64,000 nt of DNA, taken from DUTS01 sp050951605 (GTDB lineage Bacteria; Bacillota; Peptococcia; DRI-13; DTU073). Both the position numbers and the translations under genes were made by a program. The DNA is taken from positions 124,001 to 188,000 of the forward strand of contig JBMNJJ010000009.1 of NCBI GenBank assembly GCA_050951605.1, given 5' to 3'. Of this stretch, positions 25,404 through 34,590 are shown one piece after another. The number at the start of each line of letters is the position of its first letter. The stretch's first letter is position 1. Below the pieces are notes generated by a model. The model was not told the origin of the DNA and searched no databases. It saw only the letters and a program-made list of their open reading frames with translations.

Positions 25404-26663
25404 TTAACGTTGTCGAGTAATATCGGCATAACTGATACTTCTGGTATGCAAAGTATGAGACCAAGAAACATGTGTATTTCCAAAGAAACTAAGGAAGATA
25501 ATGGGTACCCAACTATAAACAAAGATAGGATAATGAAAGATAATCCATTTGATGACATTACGAGGTAAGCGATCCATCCAGATTACTAAAAAGGGATAAA
25601 TTATTTGCAGTGTACTGACCAGTTCCCAAATTAAAGGAGGCCAAATAAATGTGAAAATAGTAGTATAAAGGTCAATAATAAAAAGATCAACAAAACCTAC
25701 TAGCGTAAAAAGCCCCATAAAAATTACAAGTAAAGGCTGAAGGGTTAAGATAGAAGCATCAAATAAGACAATATTTTTCTTGCGAAAAGCTTCTTTAATA
25801 AAGTGGAAACTGTATGTTCGAAAAAGTTCTACATGACCAAGAGCCCAACGCTTTCTTTGATTCCAAGCTTGTTTGAAAGTGAGTGGTTTTTCATCATAAA
25901 CAATAGCTTCATGAGCCCAGGTAGTTTTATAACCATGGAGAAGAGCCTTTAGGCTAAATTCTAAGTCTTCGGTTAGAGAGGTAGCCCCCCAGCCAATTTC
26001 TCGTAAGACATCTAAAGAGATGGCCATTCCTGTGCCTCCCAAATAGTTGGAAAGTCCTAAATTATATCTGGCTAATTGCAGCATCCTATTTGCTACCCAA
26101 AAGGCCATGGCGAATGATGCTGTTACCCAAGTATCTTGTGGGTTTTTGGCATCTATATAGCCTTGTACAATTTTCGCACCATCACAAAGCCGATTATTCA
26201 TATGTTTTAAGAATTGAGGATCGACTAAATTATCGGCATCAAAAATTACTACAGCATCATATTTTTTAGGCATATTATAAAGTTTGGCAAAAAACCATTC
26301 CAAAGCGTATCCTTTACCTCTTTGTTCTAAATTAGTTCTTTCATAAACTAAAGCACCATGACTTCTAGCAATATCTGCAGTGCTATCATTACAATTATCG
26401 GCAATAACGAAGACATCATATAGTTCTTTAGGATAATCTAAATTCAATAAATTATCGATAAGAGGGCTAACAACTAATTCCTCATTATGTGCCGGAATAA
26501 CCACAGCAAATTTTTTTTGGGGATTATAAACTTTAGGGATACGAAATTGAACTAATCCTGACATACCTAAAATAAAAAAATAAACAGCAACAAAAGCCAG
26601 AATTATTTGGGCAGGAATCATAAATAAATCTAATGGTAAATAAGACAAATCTTGTATATGCAC
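25404..26663 (-). CDS. Membrane glycosyltransferase, family 2
   Basis: About 419 residues. One N-terminal membrane helix, then a GT-A domain with FAVVIPAHNEELVVSPLIDN, the DxD-like VVIFDADNLVD, and GGTGMAISLDVLREIGW with the WNQRKRWALGH segment (Q/RxxRW motif of processive enzymes), followed by about four C-terminal membrane helices. It likely polymerises or transfers a surface sugar (hyaluronan/cellulose-synthase-like). The start is GTG at 26663, just after CGGAGGAAAATAGCC; a longer in-frame extension to 26735 lacks a site. Confidence 0.87.
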   Translation of the reverse strand: MHIQDLSYLPLDLFMIPAQIILAFVAVYFFILGMSGLVQFRIPKVYNPQKKFAVVIPAHNEELVVSPLIDNLLNLDYPKELYDVFVIADNCNDSTADIARSHGALVYERTNLEQRGKGYALEWFFAKLYNMPKKYDAVVIFDADNLVDPQFLKHMNNRLCDGAKIVQGYIDAKNPQDTWVTASFAMAFWVANRMLQLARYNLGLSNYLGGTGMAISLDVLREIGWGATSLTEDLEFSLKALLHGYKTTWAHEAIVYDEKPLTFKQAWNQRKRWALGHVELFRTYSFHFIKEAFRKKNIVLFDASILTLQPLLVIFMGLFTLVGFVDLFIIDLYTTIFTFIWPPLIWELVSTLQIIYPFLVIWMDRLPRNVIKWIIFHYPIFVYSWVPIIFLSFFGNTHVSWSHTLHTRSISYADITRQR

Positions 26664-26766
26664 GGCTATTTTCCTCCGTTTATTATCTTTGTAATTATTT
26701 TTTATCTTTGAACACACTATTTTATTATAACACAAAATTATAATAATTATTACCTAGAGCAAATAA

Positions 26767-27699
26767 TTAATTTTTTTTCTTATTTAAAGCAATAATTCTA
26801 TCGTTTAAATGTTGGGCAGCATTATAGCCTAATTTTTTTAATCGATAGTCTCTGGCAGCAGCTTCAATAATGATAGCTAGATTACGTCCGGGTTTTACAG
26901 GAATAGTAATTTTATGAATATCTACACCAAGCAGGTTAAGAAAAGTTTCGTCTAGCCCTAATCTTTCGCAATGACTTCCTTTTTCCCAAGGTTCAAGTTC
27001 GACCACAAGGTCAATTCCTTTAGCATTGATTGTTGCTCCTACTCCGTACATTGCTTGGACATCAATAATTCCTACACCACGTATTTCCATAAAATGACGA
27101 ATCGCTTCGGGAGCTTCTCCAATCAGCCTGTTTCTAGCTACCTTTTTAATATTGACAACGTCATCACTAACTAAACGGTGTCCTCTTTTGACTAATTCTA
27201 AAGCTGTTTCACTTTTCCCGATACCTGATTCACCTAGTAAGAGTACTCCTAAACCATAAACATCTACCAGAACGCCGTGTTGAGTTAGCCTCGGGGCCAA
27301 TTTACTGTTTAGATAGTTAGAGGCAATATTGATAAATTCTGTAGTTACTAAATCTGTTTTGAGGAGAGACCGTTTATGTTTAAGAGCGGCAGCTTTGATT
27401 TCGGGGATAGGCTCCATAGCACGGCAGAGAATAACACAGGGTAATTCGTAACTAAAATATTTATCTAATCTTTCTTTACGTGTTTTTGCATCTAGGTCGT
27501 TAAGAAAAGCGACTTCGATTAACCCTATGACTTGCAGACGAGCTGCAGTTCCTTCGGCAAAAAAAGTAAAATAATTAGCAAGTTGTAAGCCCGGTCTGTT
27601 AATATCACTAGTATTAATGAATATTTTATCCTGTTCACCCTGATAGACTACTTCTAAATTGAGGTCTTTAATTAATTCAGGTAGAGTTACTGTAATCAT
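26767..27699 (-). CDS. hprK: HPr kinase/phosphorylase
   Basis: 310 residues, usual length. The Walker A in LLLGESGIGKSETALELVKR near residue 154, the following HRLVSDDVV, and the HprK signature GVGIIDVQAMYGVGA are intact. The enzyme phosphorylates HPr (Ser46) and controls carbon catabolite repression in Firmicutes. AAGGAG precedes the ATG. No lgt or ptsH gene is adjacent. Confidence 0.95.
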   Translation of the reverse strand: MITVTLPELIKDLNLEVVYQGEQDKIFINTSDINRPGLQLANYFTFFAEGTAARLQVIGLIEVAFLNDLDAKTRKERLDKYFSYELPCVILCRAMEPIPEIKAAALKHKRSLLKTDLVTTEFINIASNYLNSKLAPRLTQHGVLVDVYGLGVLLLGESGIGKSETALELVKRGHRLVSDDVVNIKKVARNRLIGEAPEAIRHFMEIRGVGIIDVQAMYGVGATINAKGIDLVVELEPWEKGSHCERLGLDETFLNLLGVDIHKITIPVKPGRNLAIIIEAAARDYRLKKLGYNAAQHLNDRIIALNKKKN

Positions 27700-27943
27700 T
27701 GAAATTTACTCCTTGTCTAGTCTTTTTTAGATGCAAATATTCACCTCCATTGATTATAGCATAAGTTGATAATGGACAAAGCATATATTAAGATAGTTTT
27801 CTTCTTTAATTGTATAGAGACGTTGCCAAGAAGAAATTTGTTCCGTGAATTTGTATTTCTTTTTTGTGGGTGTGACGGTATAATGATAAGAAAGGGACAT
27901 ATCTAACTTTTTAAATAAGCAGGTATAAAGTGAGGGGAGTTTG

Positions 27944-29152
27944 TTGAATTTACAAATTAAAAAACCAAATAAAAAAGTGGTAATTATAGGAATGCTTATT
28001 ATTATCTGTATTCTGATTTTTTCGTATTTTCTTTGGTTATACTTAATAAATAAAAACTTGCCTGTAGTACAAGTGGCTAAAGCGAAAAAGCAGGAACTGG
28101 TAACTGAGATTAAAACAAGTGGTATCTTACAGTGTACTAAACAACAAGATTTTTATGCGCGGACAATTTCTACAGTAAAGGAAATAAGAAAAAATGAAGG
28201 TTCTAAGGTTACGCTAGGAGAAGTTATTTTGCTATTGGATAACAGTAATGCTTTACGGGAACTTGGCCTAGCGGAGAATGCTTTAGCTATTTTACAAAAT
28301 GATTATTTGCAGGCAGTTAGTAATAAAGTTTATCTGATGAATAAAAGAGATGAGGCACGAAAAAAACAAGAATGGTTAGAAGAACTTTATAAATTAGAGG
28401 AAGTTTCGTTTAAAGAAGTAGAAGAAGCTAAAACGGAAGTGGCTGATTTAGAAAATCAAATTAAGGCCATAAATTTGAATACCTTAGAAAGTCAAGTCAA
28501 TGAAGGTCGTTTGGCTGTTCAGGCAGCGAGGGAGGAATTAGCCGAAACAGTAGTTACCAGTCCTTTCGAAGGTACTATTTTAAAGATGGCGGTTAATCGT
28601 GGTGAACCGGTAAGTAAGGAAAAGTTTCTTTTTAGTGTGGGAAAAACTGATTTTTTAGAGGTAGTAGCCTTTGTTAACGAATATGATGTTATTAAAATAG
28701 AGAAAGGTGACCCTGTAGAAATTTATAGTGAAGCTTTAGAAGGAAAAGTTTATCAAGGCGATGTCGCTCAAATAGCTCCTTTGGCGGAAGTTCAAGAGAC
28801 TTCTATTGGTCCGGAAAGCAAAGTAAAATTAAAAATAGCTTTGGAAGAAAGGACGGAAGAATTCAAGCCCGGTTTTACGGTAAATATAAAAATTCCTTTG
28901 GATAAAAAGTCACAAGCGTTATTAATACCTAGTAATGCAGTATTAGAAGAAGAGGGAAAAAGCATTGTTTTTATTTATGAGGATGGCTTAGCGAAAAAAC
29001 GGGAAGTGCAAAAAGGGTTATCTACGGAAATATATCAAGAAATAACGGCAGGTCTACGAGAAGGTGAAATAGTAATTGTCAGTCCTTTAGAGGAATTACG
29101 TGATAATATAAAAGTTAAAGCAAATGGTAATCAAACAAGAAAAGGCAAATGA
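27944..29152 (+). CDS. HlyD/MacA-type membrane fusion (efflux adaptor) protein
   Basis: 402 residues. One N-terminal membrane helix (about 18-40), a split lipoyl/barrel-sandwich domain (about 70-90 and 205-235), a coiled-coil hairpin between (about 95-200, rich in Glu, Leu, Lys), then the beta-barrel and membrane-proximal domain. Such adaptors link an ABC or RND pump to the outside. No ABC partner adjoins it; proB follows directly. The start is TTG 27944, with GAGGGGAG 5 bases upstream (TTG 27941 is the alternative). Cargo unknown. Confidence 0.85.
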   Translation: MNLQIKKPNKKVVIIGMLIIICILIFSYFLWLYLINKNLPVVQVAKAKKQELVTEIKTSGILQCTKQQDFYARTISTVKEIRKNEGSKVTLGEVILLLDNSNALRELGLAENALAILQNDYLQAVSNKVYLMNKRDEARKKQEWLEELYKLEEVSFKEVEEAKTEVADLENQIKAINLNTLESQVNEGRLAVQAAREELAETVVTSPFEGTILKMAVNRGEPVSKEKFLFSVGKTDFLEVVAFVNEYDVIKIEKGDPVEIYSEALEGKVYQGDVAQIAPLAEVQETSIGPESKVKLKIALEERTEEFKPGFTVNIKIPLDKKSQALLIPSNAVLEEEGKSIVFIYEDGLAKKREVQKGLSTEIYQEITAGLREGEIVIVSPLEELRDNIKVKANGNQTRKGK

Positions 29153-29181
29153 GCAAGAAAAGAGAAAAAGGTGATAGGTTC

Positions 29182-30318
29182 ATGGTAGAAAGAGACTTGG
29201 ATTTTTTAAAAAAGACGAAACGTTTAGTAGTGAAGATGGGTAGTAGTACTTTAACATATCCTACAGGTAAACTTAATTTATATCAGTTGGAACGATTAGT
29301 AAGGGAGGTAGCAGATTTAAAGCATCAAGGGTTAGAGATTATTCTGGTTACTTCCGGGGCTGTAGGGGCAGGTATGGGTAAGTTAGGACTTGAAGAAAGA
29401 CCCAAGAATATACCGGAGAAACAAGCTTTGGCAGCGATCGGGCAGGGCATTTTGATGCATATGTATGAAAAGCTTTTTAGTGAATATGACAAAACTGTAG
29501 CCCAAATTTTGCTTACGCGAGAAGACTTAACGAACAGAGGTCGTTATTTAAATGCTCGCAACACCTTATTAACACTATTAAGATTAGGTGTTATACCGAT
29601 TATTAATGAAAATGATACAGTTGCCTTTGAAGAAATTAAATTTGGTGATAATGATACTTTGGCGGCTCTTGTCGCAGGGTTAGTTGATGCTGACCTATTA
29701 GTTCTTCTTTCGGATATTGATGGTTTATATACGGCAGATCCTCGCCAAGATTCAACAGCGCAATTAATTAAAGTTGTGGAGGAATTGACTGTAGAAATTA
29801 TTGAATTAGCCGGGGGTTCCGGGACGAAATTGGGAAGTGGAGGGATGGTGACTAAACTTCAGGCGGCAAAGATTGTCAGTAATTCCGGAATACCGATGAT
29901 GGTGACTAATGGGTCGCGAGAGGGAGTAATAAGAGAAATTATTCAAGGGGCAAATCCAGGTACGCTTTTTATACCTCGTGACCATCGTATTAACACACGG
30001 AAAACGTGGATTGCCTTTGCTTCTAAGACTAATGGGCGGTTATATGTAGATAGGGGAGCGGAGAAAGCTCTGATCGAAAAAGGAAAAAGTTTATTACCTA
30101 GTGGTATTACTAAGGTGGAAGGTAATTTTAATCGAGGTTGTGTAGTTAAGATTATGGGAAAGTCTCATGAACATGAAATTGCACGAGGTATTGTCAATTA
30201 TGAGGCTTCTGAAATTGAGCAAATTAAGGGATGCCAAAGCAAAGATATAGAAAAAATTTTGGGACATAAAGATTATGATGAAGTGATTCATCGCGATAAT
30301 TTGACTTTGAAGGTATAA
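29182..30318 (+). CDS. proB: Glutamate 5-kinase with PUA domain
   Basis: 378 residues. Amino acid kinase domain (about 10-255) with VVKMGSSTL, ILVTSGAVGAGM, and INENDTVAFEEIKFGDNDTLAA; a PUA domain follows (about 275-355). It makes gamma-glutamyl phosphate, first step of proline synthesis, and is usually feedback-inhibited by proline. ATG 29182 is chosen because AAAAAGGTGAT precedes it; ATG 29149, overlapping the upstream stop, is possible. Followed after 19 bases by proA. Confidence 0.94.
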   Translation: MVERDLDFLKKTKRLVVKMGSSTLTYPTGKLNLYQLERLVREVADLKHQGLEIILVTSGAVGAGMGKLGLEERPKNIPEKQALAAIGQGILMHMYEKLFSEYDKTVAQILLTREDLTNRGRYLNARNTLLTLLRLGVIPIINENDTVAFEEIKFGDNDTLAALVAGLVDADLLVLLSDIDGLYTADPRQDSTAQLIKVVEELTVEIIELAGGSGTKLGSGGMVTKLQAAKIVSNSGIPMMVTNGSREGVIREIIQGANPGTLFIPRDHRINTRKTWIAFASKTNGRLYVDRGAEKALIEKGKSLLPSGITKVEGNFNRGCVVKIMGKSHEHEIARGIVNYEASEIEQIKGCQSKDIEKILGHKDYDEVIHRDNLTLKV

Positions 30319-30337
30319 GAAGAGGAGGTTTTTCGTT

Positions 30338-31592
30338 TTGTTTAATGAAGAATTATTATTGAAGGGTAAGTTGGCTAAAGAAGCGGCGGCTTGTTTGGGG
30401 ACACTTTCTACAGCAGAGAAAAATCAAGCTCTTTTAGCGATGGCTATAGCTTTAGAAGACCAAGAAGAATTAATTTTAAAGGCTAATGAACAAGACCTAT
30501 CTATGGCTAAAAAACAAGGGATGAGCCCGGCACTTTTAGATCGTTTAACTTTAACTTCCGGGCGGATTAAAGAGATGGCTGAGGGTTTGCGGGCTATTGT
30601 TGCTTTAGAAGATCCTGTGGGAAAAGTGGAGGGGATGTGGAAAGGTGCCCAAGATATTGAAATTGGCAGGATGCGTGTCCCGCTTGGGGTAATTGGGATT
30701 ATTTATGAGGCGAGGCCTAATGTTACGGCTGATGCTGCCGGACTTTGTCTTAAAGCGGGTAATGCGGTGATTTTAAAAGGTGGTTCTGATGCTTTGCATT
30801 CTAATAAAGCGATTACGAAAGTTATTGCTCGGGCAGCTGAAGCTGTTGGTTTACCTGAGGGAAGTATTCAATTAATCGAAAATACGAGTAGGGAAGTAAC
30901 CACTCAATTAATGAGAATGAATCAATACCTTGATGTTTTAATTCCTAGAGGTGGAGCGGGATTAATTCGTTCTGTGGTTGAAAATGCGACAGTACCCGTA
31001 ATTCAAACAGGGACAGGTAATTGTCATATTTATGTTGATGAGGAAGCAGATTTAGAGATGGCAGGGAAAATTGTACTTAATGCTAAAACTCAACGTCCAG
31101 GTGTTTGTAATGCTTTGGAAACCTTACTTGTCCATGAAAAAATTGCGCGGGAATTTTTACCACAAGTTGCTGCAAAATTGTTGGAATTAGGTGTGGAATT
31201 AAGAGGCGATTCTTTAACGCAGACCCTTGTTCCTCAGGCAAAGGCAGCTAGTGAAGAAGATTATCAAGTGGAATTTCTCGACCTTATTTTAGCGGTTAAG
31301 GTGGTAAATAATTTAGAAGAAGCGATAGAACACATCCGTCGCTATGGGACACAAGCATTCTGAAGCTATTGTTACGGAAAGTTATCGTAAGGCGAGGATA
31401 TTCTTGCAAAGTGTTGATGCAGCTGCGGTATATGTAAATGCTTCTACTCGTTTCACAGATGGTTTTCAGTTTGGCTATGGGGCGGAAATTGGGATCAGCA
31501 CACAAAAACTTCATGCTCGTGGTCCGATGGGCTTAAAGGAACTTACCACCATTAAACACATTATCTTTGGTGAGGGACAGATAAGAAAATAA
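30338..31592 (+). pseudogene. proA: Gamma-glutamyl phosphate reductase, frameshifted
   Basis: Together the two frames code for a near-complete ProA (about 417 residues) that reduces gamma-glutamyl phosphate for proline synthesis. The first frame runs from TTG 30338 (RBS AGAGGAGG) to a stop at 31361-31363 with RRYGTQAF; the second picks up at about 31352 with HSEAIVTESY and runs to 31592 (VNASTRFTDGFQFGYGAEIG, LHARGPMGL). Catalytic Cys is in QRPGVCNALE. One extra base near 31350-31353 (in ACACAAGC) explains the break: removing it gives RYGTKHSEAI. Either true decay, an assembly error or rare frameshifting. Confidence 0.88.
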
Positions 31593-31611
31593 TTGTAGAG
31601 AAAAAGGCACA

Positions 31612-31716
31612 TTAACGGAAAAGATTGCGTAATTTATAGTAGAGTAGTTTATGGGGGCCTAACCAAAAAAGCCTGGATTTTAGGAACCAAAAAACTCTTT
31701 TAAATAAATGTTTCAT
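31612..31716 (-). CDS. Tiny basic/aromatic ORF, 34 residues
   Basis: MKHLFKRVFWFLKSRLFWLG, then 14 more residues ending LRNLFR. An AAAAAGGTGAC site lies 5 bases before the ATG. The protein is basic and aromatic and could be an amphipathic membrane-associating peptide. It fills the gap between proA and nadD on the opposite strand. Not recognised; the clear ribosome site is the main reason to list it. Confidence 0.4.
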   Translation of the reverse strand: MKHLFKRVFWFLKSRLFWLGPHKLLYYKLRNLFR

Positions 31717-31817
31717 GGGCGTCACCTTTTTGTTATATGCTATGTAAAAAATTTTCTACCTGTTCATAAATAGCGGTAAATGTTATACTAAAAGAAAGCT
31801 TGTTTTATGGAGAAATT

Positions 31818-32462
31818 ATGTTACACGATGATGTTGTGAATTTACAAAGAAAAAAACGGATTGGTTTAATGGGTGGTACTTTTGACCCTATTCATCAGGG
31901 TCATTTAGTGACAGCTGAGGCAGCTAGGTCAGAATTTTCTTTGGAAAAAGTAATTTTTGTACCGTCGGGGCAACCCCCCCATAAAAAAGGGTTAGCGATT
32001 AGCGGTAAAGAAGCGCGGTATTTAATGACCGTATTGGCAACTTCGGGTAATCCTTATTTTGAGGTGTCTCGACTAGAATTAGATCGTCCCGGTGAATCTT
32101 ATGCTATTGATACGGTAAGATATTTTCGTAGTCAAATGATGGAAGGCAGTGAATTGTTTTTTATTACTGGTGCCGATGCTATTTTAGAAATAGTTACTTG
32201 GAAAAATGTAGAGGGGCTTTTTGATTGGTGTACTTTTATTGCGGCAACTCGACCGGGATATGACTTAGGGGCATTAAGGGAAAAATTGTTAAAAAAACTG
32301 TCACCCCGTTATTTGCAAAAAATAATTCCTTTAGAAGTACCAGCGATGGCCATTTCATCTACCGATATTCGTGAAAGAGTTAGAAACAATCGTACGGTTA
32401 AATATCTTCTCCCTGCAGAAGTGGAGAATTTTATTTATAAGAACGACCTGTATAAAGCTTAA
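31818..32462 (+). CDS. nadD: Nicotinate-nucleotide adenylyltransferase
   Basis: 214 residues. RIGLMGGTFDPIHQGHLV is the nucleotidyltransferase motif with HxGH-like QGH; ISSTDIRERV near the C-terminus is the ISSTxIR motif. It makes deamido-NAD from nicotinate mononucleotide. ATG 31818 is chosen, just after TATGGAG. The nadD-yqeK-rsfS order is conserved in Firmicutes; here an RRM gene is inserted between nadD and yqeK. Confidence 0.93.
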   Translation: MLHDDVVNLQRKKRIGLMGGTFDPIHQGHLVTAEAARSEFSLEKVIFVPSGQPPHKKGLAISGKEARYLMTVLATSGNPYFEVSRLELDRPGESYAIDTVRYFRSQMMEGSELFFITGADAILEIVTWKNVEGLFDWCTFIAATRPGYDLGALREKLLKKLSPRYLQKIIPLEVPAMAISSTDIRERVRNNRTVKYLLPAEVENFIYKNDLYKA

Positions 32463-32561
32463 ATTGTGCTAAACTTGAATTTATGGTTAAGGTATAATAC
32501 GCTAGGTTTAACACATAATACAAACAGGTTGGTATTTTGAAGGTGAGCGAGGTGATAGGAA

Positions 32562-32810
32562 TTGGTCAAAACTTTGTATGTTGGTAATCTTCCTTGGACT
32601 ACTACTTCTGAAGAATTAACTGCATATTTTAGTGAATATGGCGAGGTTGTTAGTAGTCGCATTATTAAAGAAAGGGAAACTAACCGCTCTAGAGGGTTTG
32701 GTTTTGTAGAAGTTTCTGATGAAGATGCAGAAAAGATGATTTCAGAATTAGACGGTAAAGAGTTTAACGGTCGACCGCTTACGGTCAATGAAGCTAAATC
32801 TCGAGAATAA
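32562..32810 (+). CDS. RRM-type RNA-binding protein
   Basis: 82 residues, one RNA recognition motif: RNP2 is LYVGNLPW and RNP1 is RGFGFVEV, both intact. Such single-RRM proteins bind single-stranded RNA and are seen in cyanobacteria and some Firmicutes, often cold-responsive. The start is TTG 32562 after GAGGTGA. It is inserted in the nadD-yqeK group and is followed by its own hairpin, so it may be a separate transcription unit. Confidence 0.9.
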   Translation: MVKTLYVGNLPWTTTSEELTAYFSEYGEVVSSRIIKERETNRSRGFGFVEVSDEDAEKMISELDGKEFNGRPLTVNEAKSRE

Positions 32811-32827
32811 GGAGAAGTATTGCTTTG

Positions 32828-32856
32828 CCCCCTATGTGTTGCAGGGGGTTTTTATT
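32828..32856 (+). terminator. Short terminator after the RRM gene
   Basis: CCCCCT pairs with AGGGGG around a 9-base loop, followed by TTTTT. Confidence 0.65.
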
Positions 32857-32883
32857 TAATTTTTTTCAAAAAGAGGAAAAGTG

Positions 32884-33453
32884 ATGAATAAGAATTATTA
32901 TGTTAATATTCTTAAATCTAGATTAAGTTCAGAGAGATTCTCTCATTCCTTATTTGTGGTAGAAACGGCTATGAAAATGGGGGAGAGATTAGTTTTAAAT
33001 AAAGATAAATTATGGTTAGCTTCTTTATTACATGATTATGCTAAAGATTTATCTCGTCCAGAACTTCTAGCTTTAGCGAGGGAAAATAAGTTGATTACCT
33101 GTAAGGTAGAGGAGTTGCAACCTGACCTTTTGCATGGTCCGGTGGGAGCTTTATTATGTCAGCAAGATTTACGGCTAGAGGACCAAGAAGTTTTGCAGGC
33201 GATATATTATCATACGACTGGTCATGAAAAGATGTCTTTACTGGATAAGGTAGTTTTTTTAGCGGATTTAATAGAGCCTAGCCGAAATTATGCAGGTGTT
33301 GACGAACTGCGTAAGATATGCGAAGATGATTTGGACAAGGGTTTATTATTTGCATTTGATCGTACTTTACAGTATATTATTAGACAAAAATTATTAATTC
33401 ATCCTTTGACTGTGCAGGCGAGGAATCAGCATCTTTTAGTGATGGAGGAGTAG
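32884..33453 (+). CDS. yqeK: YqeK family HD-domain Ap4A hydrolase
   Basis: 189 residues. HD-type phosphohydrolase residues are in RFSHSLFVVETAMKMGERL (first His), LASLLHDYAKD (HD) and YYHTTGH. YqeK proteins hydrolyse diadenosine tetraphosphate to two ADP in Firmicutes. ATG 32884 is chosen 8 bases after GAGGA; GTG 32881 is an alternative. Next gene is rsfS. Confidence 0.9.
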   Translation: MNKNYYVNILKSRLSSERFSHSLFVVETAMKMGERLVLNKDKLWLASLLHDYAKDLSRPELLALARENKLITCKVEELQPDLLHGPVGALLCQQDLRLEDQEVLQAIYYHTTGHEKMSLLDKVVFLADLIEPSRNYAGVDELRKICEDDLDKGLLFAFDRTLQYIIRQKLLIHPLTVQARNQHLLVMEE

Positions 33454-33484
33454 GAATTTGAATGGGAGGGTATGAAAGACGAAG

Positions 33485-33835
33485 ATGGATAGTAAGGAAA
33501 TAGCTCGTGAGATATGTAAAGCGATTGATGATAAAAAAGGAAAAAACATATTGATGCTTGGCTTAGAGGGAATTTCTTTGCTTACAGATTATTTTGTGAT
33601 TTGTAGTGGAAATTCTCGGGTTCAAACTCAGGCGATAGCTGACCATGTAGAAAAAGAAATGGGTAAGGAGGAAGTATTTCTCAACCGGCGGGAAGGATAT
33701 GCTGAAGGCAGATGGATTTTACAGGACTATGGGGTAGTAATTGTGCATATTTTCCAAGAGGAAGAACGGCAATTTTATAATCTGGAAAGATTATGGGGAG
33801 ATGCTTCAATTACCCGTTATGATGATAGTGAGTGA
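33485..33835 (+). CDS. rsfS: Ribosomal silencing factor RsfS (RsfA, DUF143)
   Basis: 116 residues, usual length. DITDYFVICSGNS-type core (LLTDYFVICSGNSRVQTQAI) and GYAEGRWILQDYGVVIVHIF are the family marks. It binds ribosomal protein L14 (uL14) and blocks subunit joining under nutrient stress. It ends the nadD group and is followed by the tRNA gene. Confidence 0.95.
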   Translation: MDSKEIAREICKAIDDKKGKNILMLGLEGISLLTDYFVICSGNSRVQTQAIADHVEKEMGKEEVFLNRREGYAEGRWILQDYGVVIVHIFQEEERQFYNLERLWGDASITRYDDSE

Positions 33836-33867
33836 TTCTTGGGTTTGTTTTTATGGGTCAGGCTTTA

Positions 33868-33896
33868 TTGACAAAAAGGTTTGGAGACAATATAAT
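33868..33896 (+). promoter_or_regulatory. Sigma-A promoter of tRNA-Ala
   Basis: Perfect TTGACA (33868-33873), 17-base spacer and TATAAT (33891-33896), about 31 bases before the mature tRNA. Confidence 0.9.
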
Positions 33897-33927
33897 GTAT
33901 AAATGTAATAGGTAAATAATGAAGTAT

Positions 33928-34002
33928 GGGGCTTTAGTTCAGTGGGAGAATGTCTGACTGGCAGTCAGAAGGTCAGGGGTTCGAATCCCCTAAGCTCCAC
34001 CA
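33928..34002 (+). tRNA. tRNA-Ala (GGC)
   Basis: 75 bases with an encoded CCA end. Acceptor GGGGCTT pairs with AAGCTCC and includes the G3-U70 wobble that marks alanine tRNAs. The anticodon stem TCTGA/TCAGA holds loop CTGGCAG, giving anticodon GGC. The T-arm GGGGTTCGAATCCCC is standard. Followed by a terminator at 34013. Confidence 0.96.
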
Positions 34003-34012
34003 AGAAAAATCG

Positions 34013-34040
34013 GCTAGGATATTAGGTCCTAGCTTTTTTA
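34013..34040 (+). terminator. Terminator after tRNA-Ala
   Basis: GCTAGGA pairs with TCCTAGC, followed by six T. Confidence 0.85.
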
Positions 34041-34051
34041 AAATTTGTGTA

Positions 34052-34078
34052 GAAAATTTTCTGAAGATATGCTATAAT
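34052..34078 (+). promoter_or_regulatory. Extended -10 promoter element, copy 3 of 5
   Basis: GAAAATTTTCTGAAGATATGCTATAAT, -10 at 34073-34078 with TGC extension. It shares CTGAAGATATG with copy 4 at 34564. Confidence 0.6.
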
Positions 34079-34128
34079 AAAAAACATAATAACTATTTAC
34101 AATTACATAAAAAGGAGGCTGAAGTAAA

Positions 34129-34476
34129 TTGGATAATCCGAATAGGGCGTTGACACTTGCAGAACATGTTCGAAAAGCACATTTGGAAACAGAATTAAGA
34201 AGGAAAAAACAAGAGGAAATTAAAAAATTACAAAAGAGGCAGAAAGAAGTGGAAAGAGCGGCAAATATATTTATAAAAAATGAACAAAATGATTTTATTG
34301 AAAATTATGCAATAAGACAGGCAGGATATAATAAAAAAATTGAGATGGCCAAAAAAGACATATACCAGTATGTAGACCCTAATAAATCTTTAGCTAAAGA
34401 ACAAAGAGCGCGCGATGAAGCGTCTCGATTAAATAATGAAAATAAATGCATTAAAACAGAATATCTAAGTCGTTAA
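34129..34476 (+). CDS. Unknown small charged protein, first of three paralogues
   Basis: 115 residues, not recognised. It opens MDNPNRALTLAEHVRKAHLE, then TELRRKKQEEIKKLQK, and continues as a predicted long helix. The first 30 residues align with the products of 34724 and 35079 (pattern L-[ST/P]-L-x-x-x-[VL]-[RK/E]). TTG start preceded by AAAAAGGAGGCTGAAG, a leader nearly identical in the two paralogues. No signal or membrane segment. Lies just downstream of a tRNA gene, a common site for acquired DNA. Confidence 0.65.
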   Translation: MDNPNRALTLAEHVRKAHLETELRRKKQEEIKKLQKRQKEVERAANIFIKNEQNDFIENYAIRQAGYNKKIEMAKKDIYQYVDPNKSLAKEQRARDEASRLNNENKCIKTEYLSR

Positions 34477-34501
34477 ATCATAAGATTAAAGTTATTTTTA
34501 A

Positions 34502-34536
34502 AACAACTGAGGTTATGTTAATCTTGGTTGTTTTTA
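34502..34536 (+). terminator. Terminator between paralogues
   Basis: AACAAC and an AG/CT pair face GTTGTT, followed by five T; an imperfect but plausible hairpin. Confidence 0.55.
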
Positions 34537-34563
34537 TTTATAAGGTAAAAAATAAATTATGGA

Positions 34564-34590
34564 GAATTATCTGAAGATATGTTATAATTA
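34564..34590 (+). promoter_or_regulatory. Extended -10 promoter element, copy 4 of 5
   Basis: GAATTATCTGAAGATATGTTATAAT, -10 at 34583-34588. Its first seven and last ten bases match copy 1 at 5650. The leader to the gene (about 135 bases) is some 90 bases longer than for the other four. Confidence 0.6.

Noticed and set aside
31340..31370. Programmed +1 frameshift in proA at TTC-TGA
   Set aside because: A shift at the stop would replace the conserved His-Ser before EAIVTESY, whereas a single-base indel upstream restores it; an indel or error is simpler.
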